A stretch of 34,247 bases of DNA, taken from contig JAITVH010000042.1 in assembly GCA_031285905.1 (NCBI GenBank), positions 1-34,247 on the forward strand. Direction: 5' to 3'. Made by a program: the position numbers and the translations under genes. This DNA comes from Prevotella sp. GTDB taxonomy: Bacteria; Bacteroidota; Bacteroidia; Bacteroidales; Dysgonomonadaceae. Numbering within the stretch: the first letter of the stretch is position 1; the number at the start of each line of letters is the position of its first letter. Below the pieces are notes generated by a model. It saw only the letters and a program-made list of their open reading frames with translations, had not been told where the DNA came from and searched no databases. Below are positions 8,078-16,056 of the stretch, one piece after another.

Positions 8078-10849
8078 ATGACTGGAAAAACATATTTCAG
8101 GTATGTTATTCTTGGTATTGTTGTTTTGTTGACAATACCGGGTATGGCACAAAAGAAAGTTTTGGATCATAGTGTCTATGATTCATGGAAAAGTCTTTCT
8201 GATATAAAGATAACAGATGACGGCAAGTTTACTGCTGCTATAGTAAAAGAGCAGGAAGGCGATGACTATTTACTGGTGCGTAATATCCAGTCGAATAAAG
8301 AACTACGGCTTCCACGCGGATATACTTATTCTATCCTGCCCGACCAAAAGCATATCGCGGTACTGATAAAAGCCCCTTTTGCGGTAACCCGCCAAGCAAA
8401 GATTAAAAAGACAGCCGATGAGAAAATGCCTAAAGACTCGCTGGCTATTATATCACTCGATAAATTTAAAGTAACTAAAACCCCAAATGTAAAGGACTTT
8501 AAGACAGGGAAAGATTTTTCGAACTACATTGCCTATACGATTGACGACTCAGTGAAGATAAAGGATAAGAAAGAACTGAAACCGTATTCACTGGTTCTTC
8601 GCAATATGCAGACATCGGCCGAAGACACAGTCAAAAATGTGACCGAATATACATTTAGCCGCAATGGCAAGAGCTTTGCGGCCATTCTGAAGCCGGAGGC
8701 TAAAGATAGCCTGAACAAGTCCGGTATATTATATATCGACCTTGATAAATACACGAAAAGAACTGTTTCAGAAGGAAAGACAGTCTATAAAAGTATATCG
8801 CTTTCCGAATCGGGTAATCGTCTCACATTCCTTGCTACGGGCGACAGTCTGAAAAAAGAGATAAAAGAGTACGCATTATATTATTTCGATCCGGCCAATG
8901 ACTCGGCAAGGATAATCGCTAGCAAGTACATATCAGGTATGCCCGGCAAATGGAATGTAAGCGAATATTATGCTCCGGTATTCAGTAAGAACGAGAAACG
9001 GCTATTACTGGGTATTGCTCCTATCCAACTACCAAAAGACACGACAATACCCGACTTTGAAAAAGCTCAGTTGGATGTCTGGCATTGGGAAGAACCGTTG
9101 ATACAACCTGTACAATTAGTTCAGAAAGATAAAAAGATAAAACAGACATACCTGTCTTATATCGATTTGTCTAACCCCTCACAATTATATCAGTTGGCAA
9201 CGGAAGATATGCCTGATGTAACCATTTCGGATGAAAACAATGGACGATACGCATATGGCTTCTCTAATCTGAAATATCAACTCGAAGCCCAATGGGATTA
9301 TACAGCCCGGTCTACATCCGATGTATGGCTGATCGATCTGGAAGCAAATACTAAAAAACCGCTTAAAACAAAATTGGAGGGACGGACATATATTTCACCA
9401 CAAGGTAATTATCTGGCATGGTATGATATCAGTGACCGCCAGTATTATGCTTATTCGGCAAAATCCGGTAAGGAAATATGTCTTACGGAGGGATTGGATG
9501 TAAATCTTTGGAACGAGGAATATGATATGCCTTCTCCTCCTAATCCTTATGGCTTGGGTGCCTGGACAGAAAGCGATGAGGCTTTGCTCATATATGATAA
9601 ATATGATATTTGGAAACTCGATCCGGCTGGGATTAACCAGCCTGTAAACGTAACAAAGATTGGCAGAGAGAAAGGGTTGGCTTTCCGGTATATTCGCCTC
9701 GATCCCGAAAGCAGCTTTATCAAAACCGGAGAGAATATCTTCTTATCCACATTTGATAATACAACGAAAGAAGGGGGATATTACATGTTGGATAATAAAG
9801 ATGGGATGAAGTCCCTGGTACTTGATAAATATCGGTTTTCTTATCCTGTAAAGGCAAAAGATAAGGATGTGTATTGTTTTACCAAAAGCAATTTCAACAC
9901 CTCACCCGATTTGTATGCGACCACTAATTTATGGAGATCAGAAACAAAATTATCTGATATAAATCCTCAAATGAGAGATTATAATTGGGGAACAGCCGAG
10001 CTGGTATCATGGACTACATTCGACGGCAAACCATCGAAAGGAATAGTCTATAAACCGGAGAATTTCGATCCTAATAAAAAGTATCCGCTGATGGTTTACT
10101 TCTATGAGAAACATTCCGATGAGCTTTATCAGTATATCGCTCCTACGCCGAGCGCGTCCATCATCAATATCCCTTTCTATTGCAGCAGGGGATATATCGT
10201 ATTCACCCCTGATATACAATATACAATAGGCCATCCGGGCGAAAGCGCTTACAATTCGGTGGTATCGGGTGTAGAGATACTAATGGAAAATCCATGGATA
10301 GACGCTGACAATATGGCGATACAAGGACAGAGCTGGGGCGGCTATCAGGTGGCTTACCTTGTCACCCGTACCAATATGTTCAAGGCTGCCGGAGCAGGTG
10401 CGCTTGTTTCTAATATGTTCAGTGCATATGGGGGAATCCGTTGGGAAAGCGGAATGAGTCGTCAGTACCAGTACGAGCAGGGGCAGTCGCGCTTGGGTGC
10501 GACTATGTGGGAAGCTTCGGACATATATATCGAAAATTCACCTATATTTTTCGCTGACAAGGTAGAGACGCCACTCCTGATAATGCATAACGACAAAGAC
10601 GGGGCTGTACCGTGGTATCAGGGCATCGAATACTTTATGGCATTGCGCCGTCTGAGTAGGCCTGTATGGATGCTTCAATACAACAATGAAGCTCATAATC
10701 TGAAAGAGCGTAGGAACAGAAAGGATCTGAGTATTCGCCTGCAACAGTTTTTCGACCATTACCTCAAAGGCGATCCGATGCCTGTATGGATGAAAAGCGG
10801 TGTGCCTGCTATAGATAAAGGCAGGGCATATGGACTGGAATTAGAGTAA
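8078..10849 (+). CDS. Secreted S9 family prolyl-oligopeptidase-like serine peptidase
   Basis: A 923-aa protein with an N-terminal signal peptide (hydrophobic stretch about 9-22, cleavage likely near MAQ at residues 23-25), so it is exported. Residues about 30-640 form the long beta-propeller-type region of S9 peptidases. The C-terminal alpha/beta-hydrolase domain carries Ser752 in GQSWGGY, Asp841 in HNDKDGAVPW and His873 in NNEAHNL, a complete catalytic triad. Such enzymes cleave short peptides, often after proline, in the periplasm of Bacteroidota. It is monocistronic, bracketed by the palindrome at 7974 and the hairpin at 10897. The substrate is not predictable. Confidence 0.92.
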   Translation: MTGKTYFRYVILGIVVLLTIPGMAQKKVLDHSVYDSWKSLSDIKITDDGKFTAAIVKEQEGDDYLLVRNIQSNKELRLPRGYTYSILPDQKHIAVLIKAPFAVTRQAKIKKTADEKMPKDSLAIISLDKFKVTKTPNVKDFKTGKDFSNYIAYTIDDSVKIKDKKELKPYSLVLRNMQTSAEDTVKNVTEYTFSRNGKSFAAILKPEAKDSLNKSGILYIDLDKYTKRTVSEGKTVYKSISLSESGNRLTFLATGDSLKKEIKEYALYYFDPANDSARIIASKYISGMPGKWNVSEYYAPVFSKNEKRLLLGIAPIQLPKDTTIPDFEKAQLDVWHWEEPLIQPVQLVQKDKKIKQTYLSYIDLSNPSQLYQLATEDMPDVTISDENNGRYAYGFSNLKYQLEAQWDYTARSTSDVWLIDLEANTKKPLKTKLEGRTYISPQGNYLAWYDISDRQYYAYSAKSGKEICLTEGLDVNLWNEEYDMPSPPNPYGLGAWTESDEALLIYDKYDIWKLDPAGINQPVNVTKIGREKGLAFRYIRLDPESSFIKTGENIFLSTFDNTTKEGGYYMLDNKDGMKSLVLDKYRFSYPVKAKDKDVYCFTKSNFNTSPDLYATTNLWRSETKLSDINPQMRDYNWGTAELVSWTTFDGKPSKGIVYKPENFDPNKKYPLMVYFYEKHSDELYQYIAPTPSASIINIPFYCSRGYIVFTPDIQYTIGHPGESAYNSVVSGVEILMENPWIDADNMAIQGQSWGGYQVAYLVTRTNMFKAAGAGALVSNMFSAYGGIRWESGMSRQYQYEQGQSRLGATMWEASDIYIENSPIFFADKVETPLLIMHNDKDGAVPWYQGIEYFMALRRLSRPVWMLQYNNEAHNLKERRNRKDLSIRLQQFFDHYLKGDPMPVWMKSGVPAIDKGRAYGLELE

Positions 10850-10896
10850 AGTCTCCTCAATAGACATAACAAAATCATTTTAGAGAAATATATTAG

Positions 10897-10929
10897 TATC
10901 CATGCTTAGCAAACGTTTAAGCATGGATA
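10897..10929 (+). terminator. Hairpin terminator after the S9 peptidase
   Basis: TATCCATGCTTA (10897-10908) and TAAGCATGGATA (10918-10929) form a perfect 12-bp stem with a 9-base loop, about 50 bp after the stop. The following bases are moderately T-rich. Confidence 0.65.
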
Positions 10930-10994
10930 TTGATCTTTTACCCATGAAGATTTTTATGATAAAATAGCCCTTTCAAATTATTTAACTAAATAAA

Positions 10995-11010
10995 TTAGTT
11001 TATAAACTAA
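10995..11010. promoter_or_regulatory. Candidate BlaI-family operator
   Basis: TTAGTTTATAAACTAA is a perfect 16-bp palindrome 34 bp before the blaI-like start. BlaI/MecI repressors bind short dyads over their own promoters. A looser inverted pair, AACTAA...TTAGTT, overlaps it on the left, and TAGTTCTTTG just downstream (11017-11026) resembles a -7 element. The assignment rests on position and symmetry. Confidence 0.55.
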
Positions 11011-11044
11011 AAAAAATAGTTCTTTGTGAAAAGAAGAAAATATT

Positions 11045-11410
11045 ATGAATAAACTTACTGCCAAAGAAGAGGAATTAATGAATTTCTTTTGGGAAAAAGG
11101 CCCCCTGTTTGTAAAAGAGATTCTATCGTTCTACGATGATCCAAAACCCCATTTCAATACCTTATCCACAACGGTAAGGGGATTGGAAGAAAAAGGGTTC
11201 CTTTCACACAAGGCATATGGCAATACCTACCAGTATTATCCTGTTGTAACCGAAGAAGAGTTCAGCAAAAGGACACTAAAGGGAGTGATAAGCAAATACT
11301 TTAAGAACTCATATCTGGGAGCGGTATCTTCTCTCGTTGAAGAAGAGAATATCACCCTCGAAGAGCTGAAAAAGCTAATAGAAGAAGTTGAAAAGTCTAA
11401 TAAAGAATAG
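11045..11410 (+). CDS. BlaI/MecI/CopY family transcriptional repressor
   Basis: A 121-aa protein with the winged-helix DNA-binding domain of the penicillinase-repressor family in residues 1-75, including the recognition-helix stretch FNTLSTTVRGLEEKGFL, and a charged helical C-terminal dimerisation part. Family members bind dyad operators as dimers and are inactivated by proteolysis when the partner BlaR1-type M56 protein senses a signal. The partner gene begins 8 bp downstream. The palindrome at 10995-11010 suggests autoregulation. No beta-lactamase gene is adjacent, so the signal need not be a beta-lactam. Confidence 0.93.
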   Translation: MNKLTAKEEELMNFFWEKGPLFVKEILSFYDDPKPHFNTLSTTVRGLEEKGFLSHKAYGNTYQYYPVVTEEEFSKRTLKGVISKYFKNSYLGAVSSLVEEENITLEELKKLIEEVEKSNKE

Positions 11411-11418
11411 CTATTCAC

Positions 11419-12435
11419 ATGGGAGAAGTATTCGTATATATATTGAAATCCTCGGTATGTCTGGTAGCTTTCTATTTATTTTACCGGCTTATGTTGACGA
11501 AGGAGACATTCCATCGTTTCAACCGTATTGCATTAATATCTATAATACTGTTCTCATCCATTGTTCCATTGATAACCATCACTACTGAAGAACCTACACA
11601 GGTACAGAATGCAGTGACCTCTGTAGAACAATTGATTATTCAATCTTCCGAAGTTATTATAATAGAAGATAAAGCCATCGGGCAAGAAGTGACCTCCACA
11701 TTTAACTGGCTGCATTTAATACTCATAATATATTTATCCGGTGTTATATTCTTCATTTGCTATAATCTCTTTTCTCTGGGGCGGATGCTCTATTGGCTGA
11801 ATTCTTATCCCCGTAAGAAAACAGAAGACGGAACAATACTGATAGTCCACGACATGAACATCGCTCCTTTTAGTTGGATGAATTTCATCGCTATTTCAGA
11901 GAAAGACATGGAGGAGAATGGTAGGGAAATACTCATCCATGAAAAGGCGCATATAAAGAAATACCATTCCTTAGATATACTGATAGCAAATATTTGTTCC
12001 ATCACCCAGTGGTTCAATCCAGCGATATGGTTGTTGAAACAGGAATTACAGAACATCCATGAATATGAGGCTGATGAAGAAGTTATCAGGGAAGGTGTCA
12101 ATGCAAAGCAATACCAATTATTATTAATAAAAAAAGCTGTCGGCAAAAGGCTCTACTCAATGGCCAACAGCTTTAATCACAGTAAACTTAAAAAGCGAAT
12201 AACTATGATGTCTAAAAGAAAATCGAATCAGTGGGCACGGTTGAAATACTTATATGTACTTCCGGTAATCGCGGTATCAATCGCAGCTTTTGCCCGTTCT
12301 GAAATTTCAGACCAGTTGGCAGAAATTTCTACTATCAAAGTTAATGATTTAAATTCATTTACCGAAAATGAAAACAATGTTTTCCTCGAGTCTAAATTAC
12401 CCAATGATTCTACCTTCCCTTCAAGGGTATCATAA
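11419..12435 (+). CDS. BlaR1-like M56 membrane metallopeptidase, truncated by a frameshift
   Basis: A 338-aa membrane protein of peptidase family M56. Hydrophobic helices lie at about 5-22, 35-53, 97-120 and 276-292. The zinc motif HEKAH is at 174-178, with a likely third ligand in HEYEADE (about 214-220). It should relay an outside signal to the BlaI partner encoded 8 bp upstream. After the last helix the frame runs only about 45 residues and stops at 12435. The next frame, open from 12408, encodes the carboxypeptidase-regulatory-like domain expected to follow (12423-12797), so the sensor domain is cut off. The peptidase part itself looks intact. A sequencing error is possible. Confidence 0.88.
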   Translation: MGEVFVYILKSSVCLVAFYLFYRLMLTKETFHRFNRIALISIILFSSIVPLITITTEEPTQVQNAVTSVEQLIIQSSEVIIIEDKAIGQEVTSTFNWLHLILIIYLSGVIFFICYNLFSLGRMLYWLNSYPRKKTEDGTILIVHDMNIAPFSWMNFIAISEKDMEENGREILIHEKAHIKKYHSLDILIANICSITQWFNPAIWLLKQELQNIHEYEADEEVIREGVNAKQYQLLLIKKAVGKRLYSMANSFNHSKLKKRITMMSKRKSNQWARLKYLYVLPVIAVSIAAFARSEISDQLAEISTIKVNDLNSFTENENNVFLESKLPNDSTFPSRVS

Positions 12436-12797
12436 AAGATTCGGAAGGGAATCCGGTCGAAGGTATGTCTATTTCCGTTAATAAGAATGATATAAAAATA
12501 AAATCGGGGAAAGATGGTAAATTTACATTTAATGCACCACCGAAATCAACGCTGGAATTTGCTTTTCATGAGTCTCCCGATGTCTTGATGACTTCAACCA
12601 AAAAAATGGATGAAAAAACCACAGAGATTAATATTAATATTGTAGTAACCTATGAGAAAGGTAATGATAACGATAGAAAAATAGGTAAGATAGAGTATCA
12701 GATTTTTTCCCCTCATGGAGAGGAATTGCGGGCCACTACAATGTATGTTGATAATAAAGGTAAAAGGACTTATACAGCCAATTACAAAAAAAAGTAG
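12423..12797 (+). pseudogene. Frameshifted C-terminal domain of the M56 sensor
   Basis: Read one frame away from the M56 gene, 12423 onward gives KGIIKDSEGNPVEGMSISV followed, after about 8 residues, by KSGKDGKFTFNAPPKSTLEF. This is the start of a carboxypeptidase-regulatory-like beta-sandwich. The first possible ATG (12465) lies inside this domain, has no visible ribosome binding site, and would remove its first strand, so it is unlikely to be a separate gene. The frame ends at 12797 in a lysine-rich tail. The most likely history is loss of one base between 12408 and 12435 of a single M56 gene. Confidence 0.7.
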
Positions 12798-12884
12798 GAT
12801 GATGGCACTATGTAAAATAGTGATCCCTGTTGGAAAGATAAAGTTTAACTACAATATATACTGATATAGACAAATTGTATAGAT

Positions 12885-12915
12885 AAAGAGGCGATCCTCA
12901 GCGAATCGCCTCTTT
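12885..12915 (+). terminator. Rho-independent-type terminator after the BlaI/M56 unit
   Basis: AAAGAGGCGAT and ATCGCCTCTTT form a perfect 11-bp stem with a 9-base loop, flanked by A-rich and T-rich ends. It lies about 90 bp after the end of the M56 remnant. Confidence 0.8.
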
Positions 12916-13078
12916 ACTTTCAAAACTTTATACCTACGTAATTCTATTTATATGTTGTTTGCATGAAGGCAGAAAATTCTATAAGGGTATCACAAACCAT
13001 AGCAGACCAAACTACGAGCCGTTATATCCATTGTACAAATTTAATCACCTTTAGGGCTTCTCAGATTCGTATTTTTCT

Positions 13079-13086
13079 TATATTTG
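13079..13086 (+). promoter_or_regulatory. Orphan TATATTTG promoter-like element
   Basis: TATATTTG in the context TTCTTATATTTGTGAT, an exact TAnnTTTG match. It lies 230 bp before the NTF2-like gene. A nearly identical context recurs at 13933-13940. It may be an upstream promoter or a chance match in AT-rich DNA. Confidence 0.3.
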
Positions 13087-13259
13087 TGATAGTTGGGAGG
13101 TAATTGTTTGATTACAAAATTAATAAAAGACCTTCGTTTGAAAAGGGTAAAAGATAAGCAGATAGAGGCCGCTTAGATATACTTGATTTTTGTGCTTTCA
13201 AATAACTCTTATCACTGCAAAGCTACATAAGTCCTTTATCAATTGTAAGTGAAACATTA

Positions 13260-13267
13260 TAAGTTTG
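13260..13267 (+). promoter_or_regulatory. Candidate -7 promoter of the NTF2-like gene
   Basis: TAAGTTTG matches TAnnTTTG and lies 48 bp before the ATG at 13316. It overlaps the alternative upstream TTG start at 13265, which argues against that start. Confidence 0.5.
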
Positions 13268-13315
13268 AGTACCGAAGAAAATTTAATAAAACAAATAATA
13301 AATAAAACGAATAGT

Positions 13316-13783
13316 ATGAAAACCTTATCTATCTTATTCTCTATACTGATTACATTTTTTTGTGTTAGTTTTAATGCATATTCACAGGAATTGACCACAG
13401 AACAAAAGGAAAAGATCGTTCCTGAGATTACAACGGTTTTCGAAAGGAGTATCAAAGCTGCAGAAAGTCTCGATCTGAAATTGTTGACAGATTGTGTGGA
13501 TGATAGCTTAAAAGCAGGTTTCATAATCAATGGAAGATTCTTTCAGTCCTTCAATGAAGTAATAGCGGATTTTACAGAAAGGGCGAAAGGTTGTGAATCT
13601 CAAAAAATGAATGTCGCCAATAAGGAGATTACTATTTTAGGTGAGAACGCCGCTTTACTTACCGCATCGGGAGATTGGTCTGTCTATCTTGAAGATGGTC
13701 GTATTCTAACAGGGGAATTCGCATGGACGATTGTTTATTCAAAAGTGAATGGAAATTGGAAAATTATTCATTCTAATATGTGA
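13316..13783 (+). CDS. Secreted NTF2-like (SnoaL/DUF4440-type) protein
   Basis: A 155-aa protein starting at ATG 13316 with a clear signal peptide (MKTLSILFSILITFFCVSF, then NAYSQ), so it is periplasmic or secreted. The mature part has a long helix (AAESLDLKLLTDCVDDS) followed by strands ending in TIVYSKVNGNWKIIHSNM, the usual close of NTF2-like folds of the DUF4440 or SnoaL-like type. Such folds bind small molecules or act as enzymes; no catalytic residues can be assigned. A longer reading from TTG 13265 would hide the signal peptide and is less likely. It lies between two genes with BlaR1-type C-terminal domains. Confidence 0.75.
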   Translation: MKTLSILFSILITFFCVSFNAYSQELTTEQKEKIVPEITTVFERSIKAAESLDLKLLTDCVDDSLKAGFIINGRFFQSFNEVIADFTERAKGCESQKMNVANKEITILGENAALLTASGDWSVYLEDGRILTGEFAWTIVYSKVNGNWKIIHSNM

Positions 13784-13857
13784 AAATATATGATGAAGGT
13801 AGAATGAAATATGAAAATAAGTAGTTAAGCTTTTGCTAAAAGGTAAAAGCAAGTAAA

Positions 13858-14844
13858 ATGAGACTAATGATGCTGATTTTCATCTGCTTACTAATTATTC
13901 TTAATTTCGCTTATTTTTTAGGAGTCTTTTCTTATATTTGTTATGTTGCTTTTAATCACTATAAACATACTATGATGACGCCCAAAAGAAGATCAAAACA
14001 ATACCCAAATTTGAAATACCTGATATTGTCAGTTATAGCTATATCAACTGTGATTTTCGCTTATTCTAAAATTCCGGCTTATAAAACAGGCAATGAAAAT
14101 AACAACCGGACAGTAAGTGAATCGGTCAGAAATTCCATTATTCATGTCAGGGGCTCGATAAAGGATTCGGATGGGAACCCAATAAAAGGAATATCAATAT
14201 TACTTAATGCAGAAGAAAGCGGAGTAAAATCGGGAAAGGACGGGACGTTTGAGATTGATGTTCCTAGTGATGCGACCCTCTCATTTACCACTAATTACAA
14301 TCGGGAGAAAAGAGTTATGAAAATAGAAACAGTCAGGGAGAATATAGATATCACAATCACTTTTTGTATCGATGAATTTTCACGTAACAAAAGGATATCC
14401 AGCATTGAGATCGTCAGCAAAGGACTTGGAGGAGAATCTCATCTTTCTACACACTTTGGCAGTCTGGCTCAATCGATGAAAGAAGCGAACAAAGCCAAGA
14501 AACTGGATGATAAAGGGAAGTATACTTTCAGAGGTAACAGAAGTGGATCGATAAAAGCCGAAAACGGGAAAGAATTCGATGGTAGTATAAGCTATAACTA
14601 TGAAAGTACTGCTGATACAAAAAGTATATTTAATGGTACAATAAAAGACAAAGATGGCTTGCCCATGTCAGGAATAGCTGTCTCAATCGACGGCCTCGAT
14701 GCAAAGGGCACGACCGATAAAGAAGGGAACTTTATGTTTGAAATACCGTATCGGGATTCGTATATATTAAAATTTGGAGAGTATGATATAAAGATATCGG
14801 TAAAACGACCTTCTCGCAATCCTATAATAGTTGATTGCGTTTAA
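13858..14844 (+). CDS. Membrane-anchored protein with two carboxypeptidase-regulatory-like domains; BlaR1 C-terminal paralogue
   Basis: A 328-aa protein with no peptidase motif. Residues 32-70 (FNHYKHT, MMTPKRRSK, NLKYLILSVIAISTVIFAY) match the end of the M56 protein encoded at 11419 (FNHSKLK, MMSKRKSN, RLKYLYVLPVIAVSIAAFA), including its last membrane helix. Two carboxypeptidase-regulatory-like domains follow, at about 96-145 (GSIKDSDGNPIKGISI, SGKDGTFEIDV) and 257-312 (GTIKDKDGLPMSGIAVSI, TDKEGNFMFEI). Residues 1-31 are a hydrophobic stretch with no M56 counterpart. A TATATTTG element inside the ORF (13933) and Met39 at 13972 suggest that the true start may be 13972. The gene looks like a sensor duplicate that lost its protease. 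Confidence 0.7.
   Translation: MRLMMLIFICLLIILNFAYFLGVFSYICYVAFNHYKHTMMTPKRRSKQYPNLKYLILSVIAISTVIFAYSKIPAYKTGNENNNRTVSESVRNSIIHVRGSIKDSDGNPIKGISILLNAEESGVKSGKDGTFEIDVPSDATLSFTTNYNREKRVMKIETVRENIDITITFCIDEFSRNKRISSIEIVSKGLGGESHLSTHFGSLAQSMKEANKAKKLDDKGKYTFRGNRSGSIKAENGKEFDGSISYNYESTADTKSIFNGTIKDKDGLPMSGIAVSIDGLDAKGTTDKEGNFMFEIPYRDSYILKFGEYDIKISVKRPSRNPIIVDCV
13933..13940 (+). promoter_or_regulatory. Promoter-like element inside the 5' end of the BlaR1 C-terminal paralogue
   Basis: TATATTTG in a TTCTTATATTTGT context, an exact -7 match, 32 bp before the in-frame ATG at 13972. If active, it would give a shorter 290-aa product that starts just before the single membrane anchor. Confidence 0.35.
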
Positions 14845-14971
14845 AGCAAATTAAAAATTCGGAATAATAAAAGGCGACTACCTAAAAGCATAGAACCGGA
14901 TTGTATATAACCGTAGTGGTTAATTGCAAATTTAATAGACCCGAAGGTTTTTCAGGTTGACATTTTTGTCT

Positions 14972-14979
14972 TAAATTTG
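14972..14979 (+). promoter_or_regulatory. Candidate -7 promoter of the small ORF and coaA
   Basis: TAAATTTG matches TAnnTTTG. It lies 32 bp before the 25-aa ORF at 15011 and about 136 bp before coaA. Confidence 0.5.
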
Positions 14980-15010
14980 CTTTATTTATAGCTAACCAAA
15001 ATTAGCCTCG

Positions 15011-15088
15011 ATGATGGATAATATAATAGACAAACCAAAAAAGAAGTTTAAGCCTCTACACTACCACTATTATAAAATGTTGGAATAA
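15011..15088 (+). CDS. Possible 25-aa basic/aromatic small protein upstream of coaA
   Basis: ATGATG opens a frame of 25 codons ending in TAA. The peptide is strongly biased: KPKKKFKP followed by LHYHYYKMLE. It lies between a good -7 element (14972) and the coaA start, 26 bp before the latter, so it would be on the coaA transcript. The ordered composition (lysine cluster, then aromatic cluster) looks less random than other short frames nearby. I do not recognise a family. It could be a genuine small protein, a leader peptide or noise. Confidence 0.35.
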   Translation: MMDNIIDKPKKKFKPLHYHYYKMLE

Positions 15089-15114
15089 TTATTATTGATA
15101 ATTCACAATAGACA

Positions 15115-16056
15115 ATGGAGACATTCCCCCGAAGCCCCTATATGCAGTTTACCCGTGAGCAATGGGCAGCCCTGCGCGACTCAGAGCCTATGACCCTGAC
15201 TTACGAAGAGCTACTCGAATTGCAGGGAATAGATAACGAATTATCCATTGATGAGGTAGAGGATATCTACCTGCCGCTTTCGCGCCTGCTCAGCTACTAT
15301 GTGAATGCACGTACCAGCCGGCAGTCGGTGTTGATGAAGTTTCTCAATCAGAATTCGCAGAAGATACCTTTTATTGTCGGTATTGCAGGGAGTGTATCAG
15401 TTGGTAAAAGCACAACAGCCCGCGTACTTCAGGCACTACTCAGCCGATGGAAAGAGAATACTCGTGTGGCGTTGGTCACTACAGACGGGTTCCTTTACCC
15501 TAACGCCGTTTTAGAGGAAAAAGGTATCATGCTTAAAAAAGGCTTCCCGCAATCATATGATATCAAGAAACTGCTGAAATTCGTTACCGACCTCAAGTCG
15601 GGAGAGAAAGACATCAAAGTGCCTAAATACTCGCATCTCGTGTACGACGTCATCCCCGGAGAATACGTAACCATCGATCAACCCGATATCCTTATCCTCG
15701 AAGGGTTGAATGTCTTACAAAGCGGCATGGATTATCCGGACGAAAAGCCCCGTATCTTCGTTTCCGATTATGTGGATTTCTCCATCTATGTGGATGCTGA
15801 CGAGGAAATGCTGGAAGAATGGTATATCTCGCGGTTTATGAAGTTCCGCAAAGGGGCGTTCACCGATCCCAAGTCATACTTCCGCAATTTTGCCCAGCTT
15901 TCGGAAGAAGAGGCTGTAAAAACTTCCAAAGCCATCTGGCGGGAAATCAACCGCAAGAACCTGTGGCAGAATGTGCAACCCACTCGCGAACGGGCTAGCC
16001 TTATCCTGCACAAAGCTGAAGGCCATGCCGTAGATTATGTGAAACTGAGGAAGTAA
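15115..16056 (+). CDS. coaA: Type I pantothenate kinase CoaA
   Basis: A 313-aa cytoplasmic kinase that phosphorylates pantothenate, the first step of coenzyme A synthesis. The P-loop GSVSVGKS is at 92-99. The protein follows the E. coli CoaA sequence, as I recall it, along its whole length; examples are [41 protein letters not shown] and [10 protein letters not shown] near the C-terminus. Type I enzymes are normally feedback-inhibited by CoA. Many Bacteroidota use the unrelated type III enzyme CoaX, so this gene may be an acquired or additional kinase. It ends directly against the convergent protease gene with no intergenic base. Confidence 0.95.
   Translation: METFPRSPYMQFTREQWAALRDSEPMTLTYEELLELQGIDNELSIDEVEDIYLPLSRLLSYYVNARTSRQSVLMKFLNQNSQKIPFIVGIAGSVSVGKSTTARVLQALLSRWKENTRVALVTTDGFLYPNAVLEEKGIMLKKGFPQSYDIKKLLKFVTDLKSGEKDIKVPKYSHLVYDVIPGEYVTIDQPDILILEGLNVLQSGMDYPDEKPRIFVSDYVDFSIYVDADEEMLEEWYISRFMKFRKGAFTDPKSYFRNFAQLSEEEAVKTSKAIWREINRKNLWQNVQPTRERASLILHKAEGHAVDYVKLRK

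Larger units (their letters stand above)
12798..13315. other. Intergenic region with terminator and promoter
   Basis: About 518 bp without a supportable gene. It holds a strong terminator (12885-12915), a TATATTTG element (13079-13086) with no good gene at the right distance, and the likely promoter of the NTF2-like gene (13260-13267). A few short open frames (for example 12963-13103, 46 codons) show no recognisable protein. Confidence 0.6.

Noticed and set aside
12408..12435. Programmed -1 frameshift joining the M56 gene to its C-terminal domain
   Set aside because: I see no slippery heptamer of the X-XXY-YYZ kind in the right frame and no obvious downstream stem; a lost base is simpler.
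12963..13103. A 46-codon frame after the BlaI/M56 unit
   Set aside because: It has no recognisable features, no ribosome binding site, and it runs across a promoter-like element.
13087..13176. GGGAGG followed by a TTG-started frame of about 22 codons
   Set aside because: The spacing is plausible, but a TTG start and a very short product give no support for coding.
13265..13315. Upstream TTG start for the NTF2-like protein
   Set aside because: It overlaps the likely -7 element and would bury a good signal peptide; ATG 13316 is preferred.
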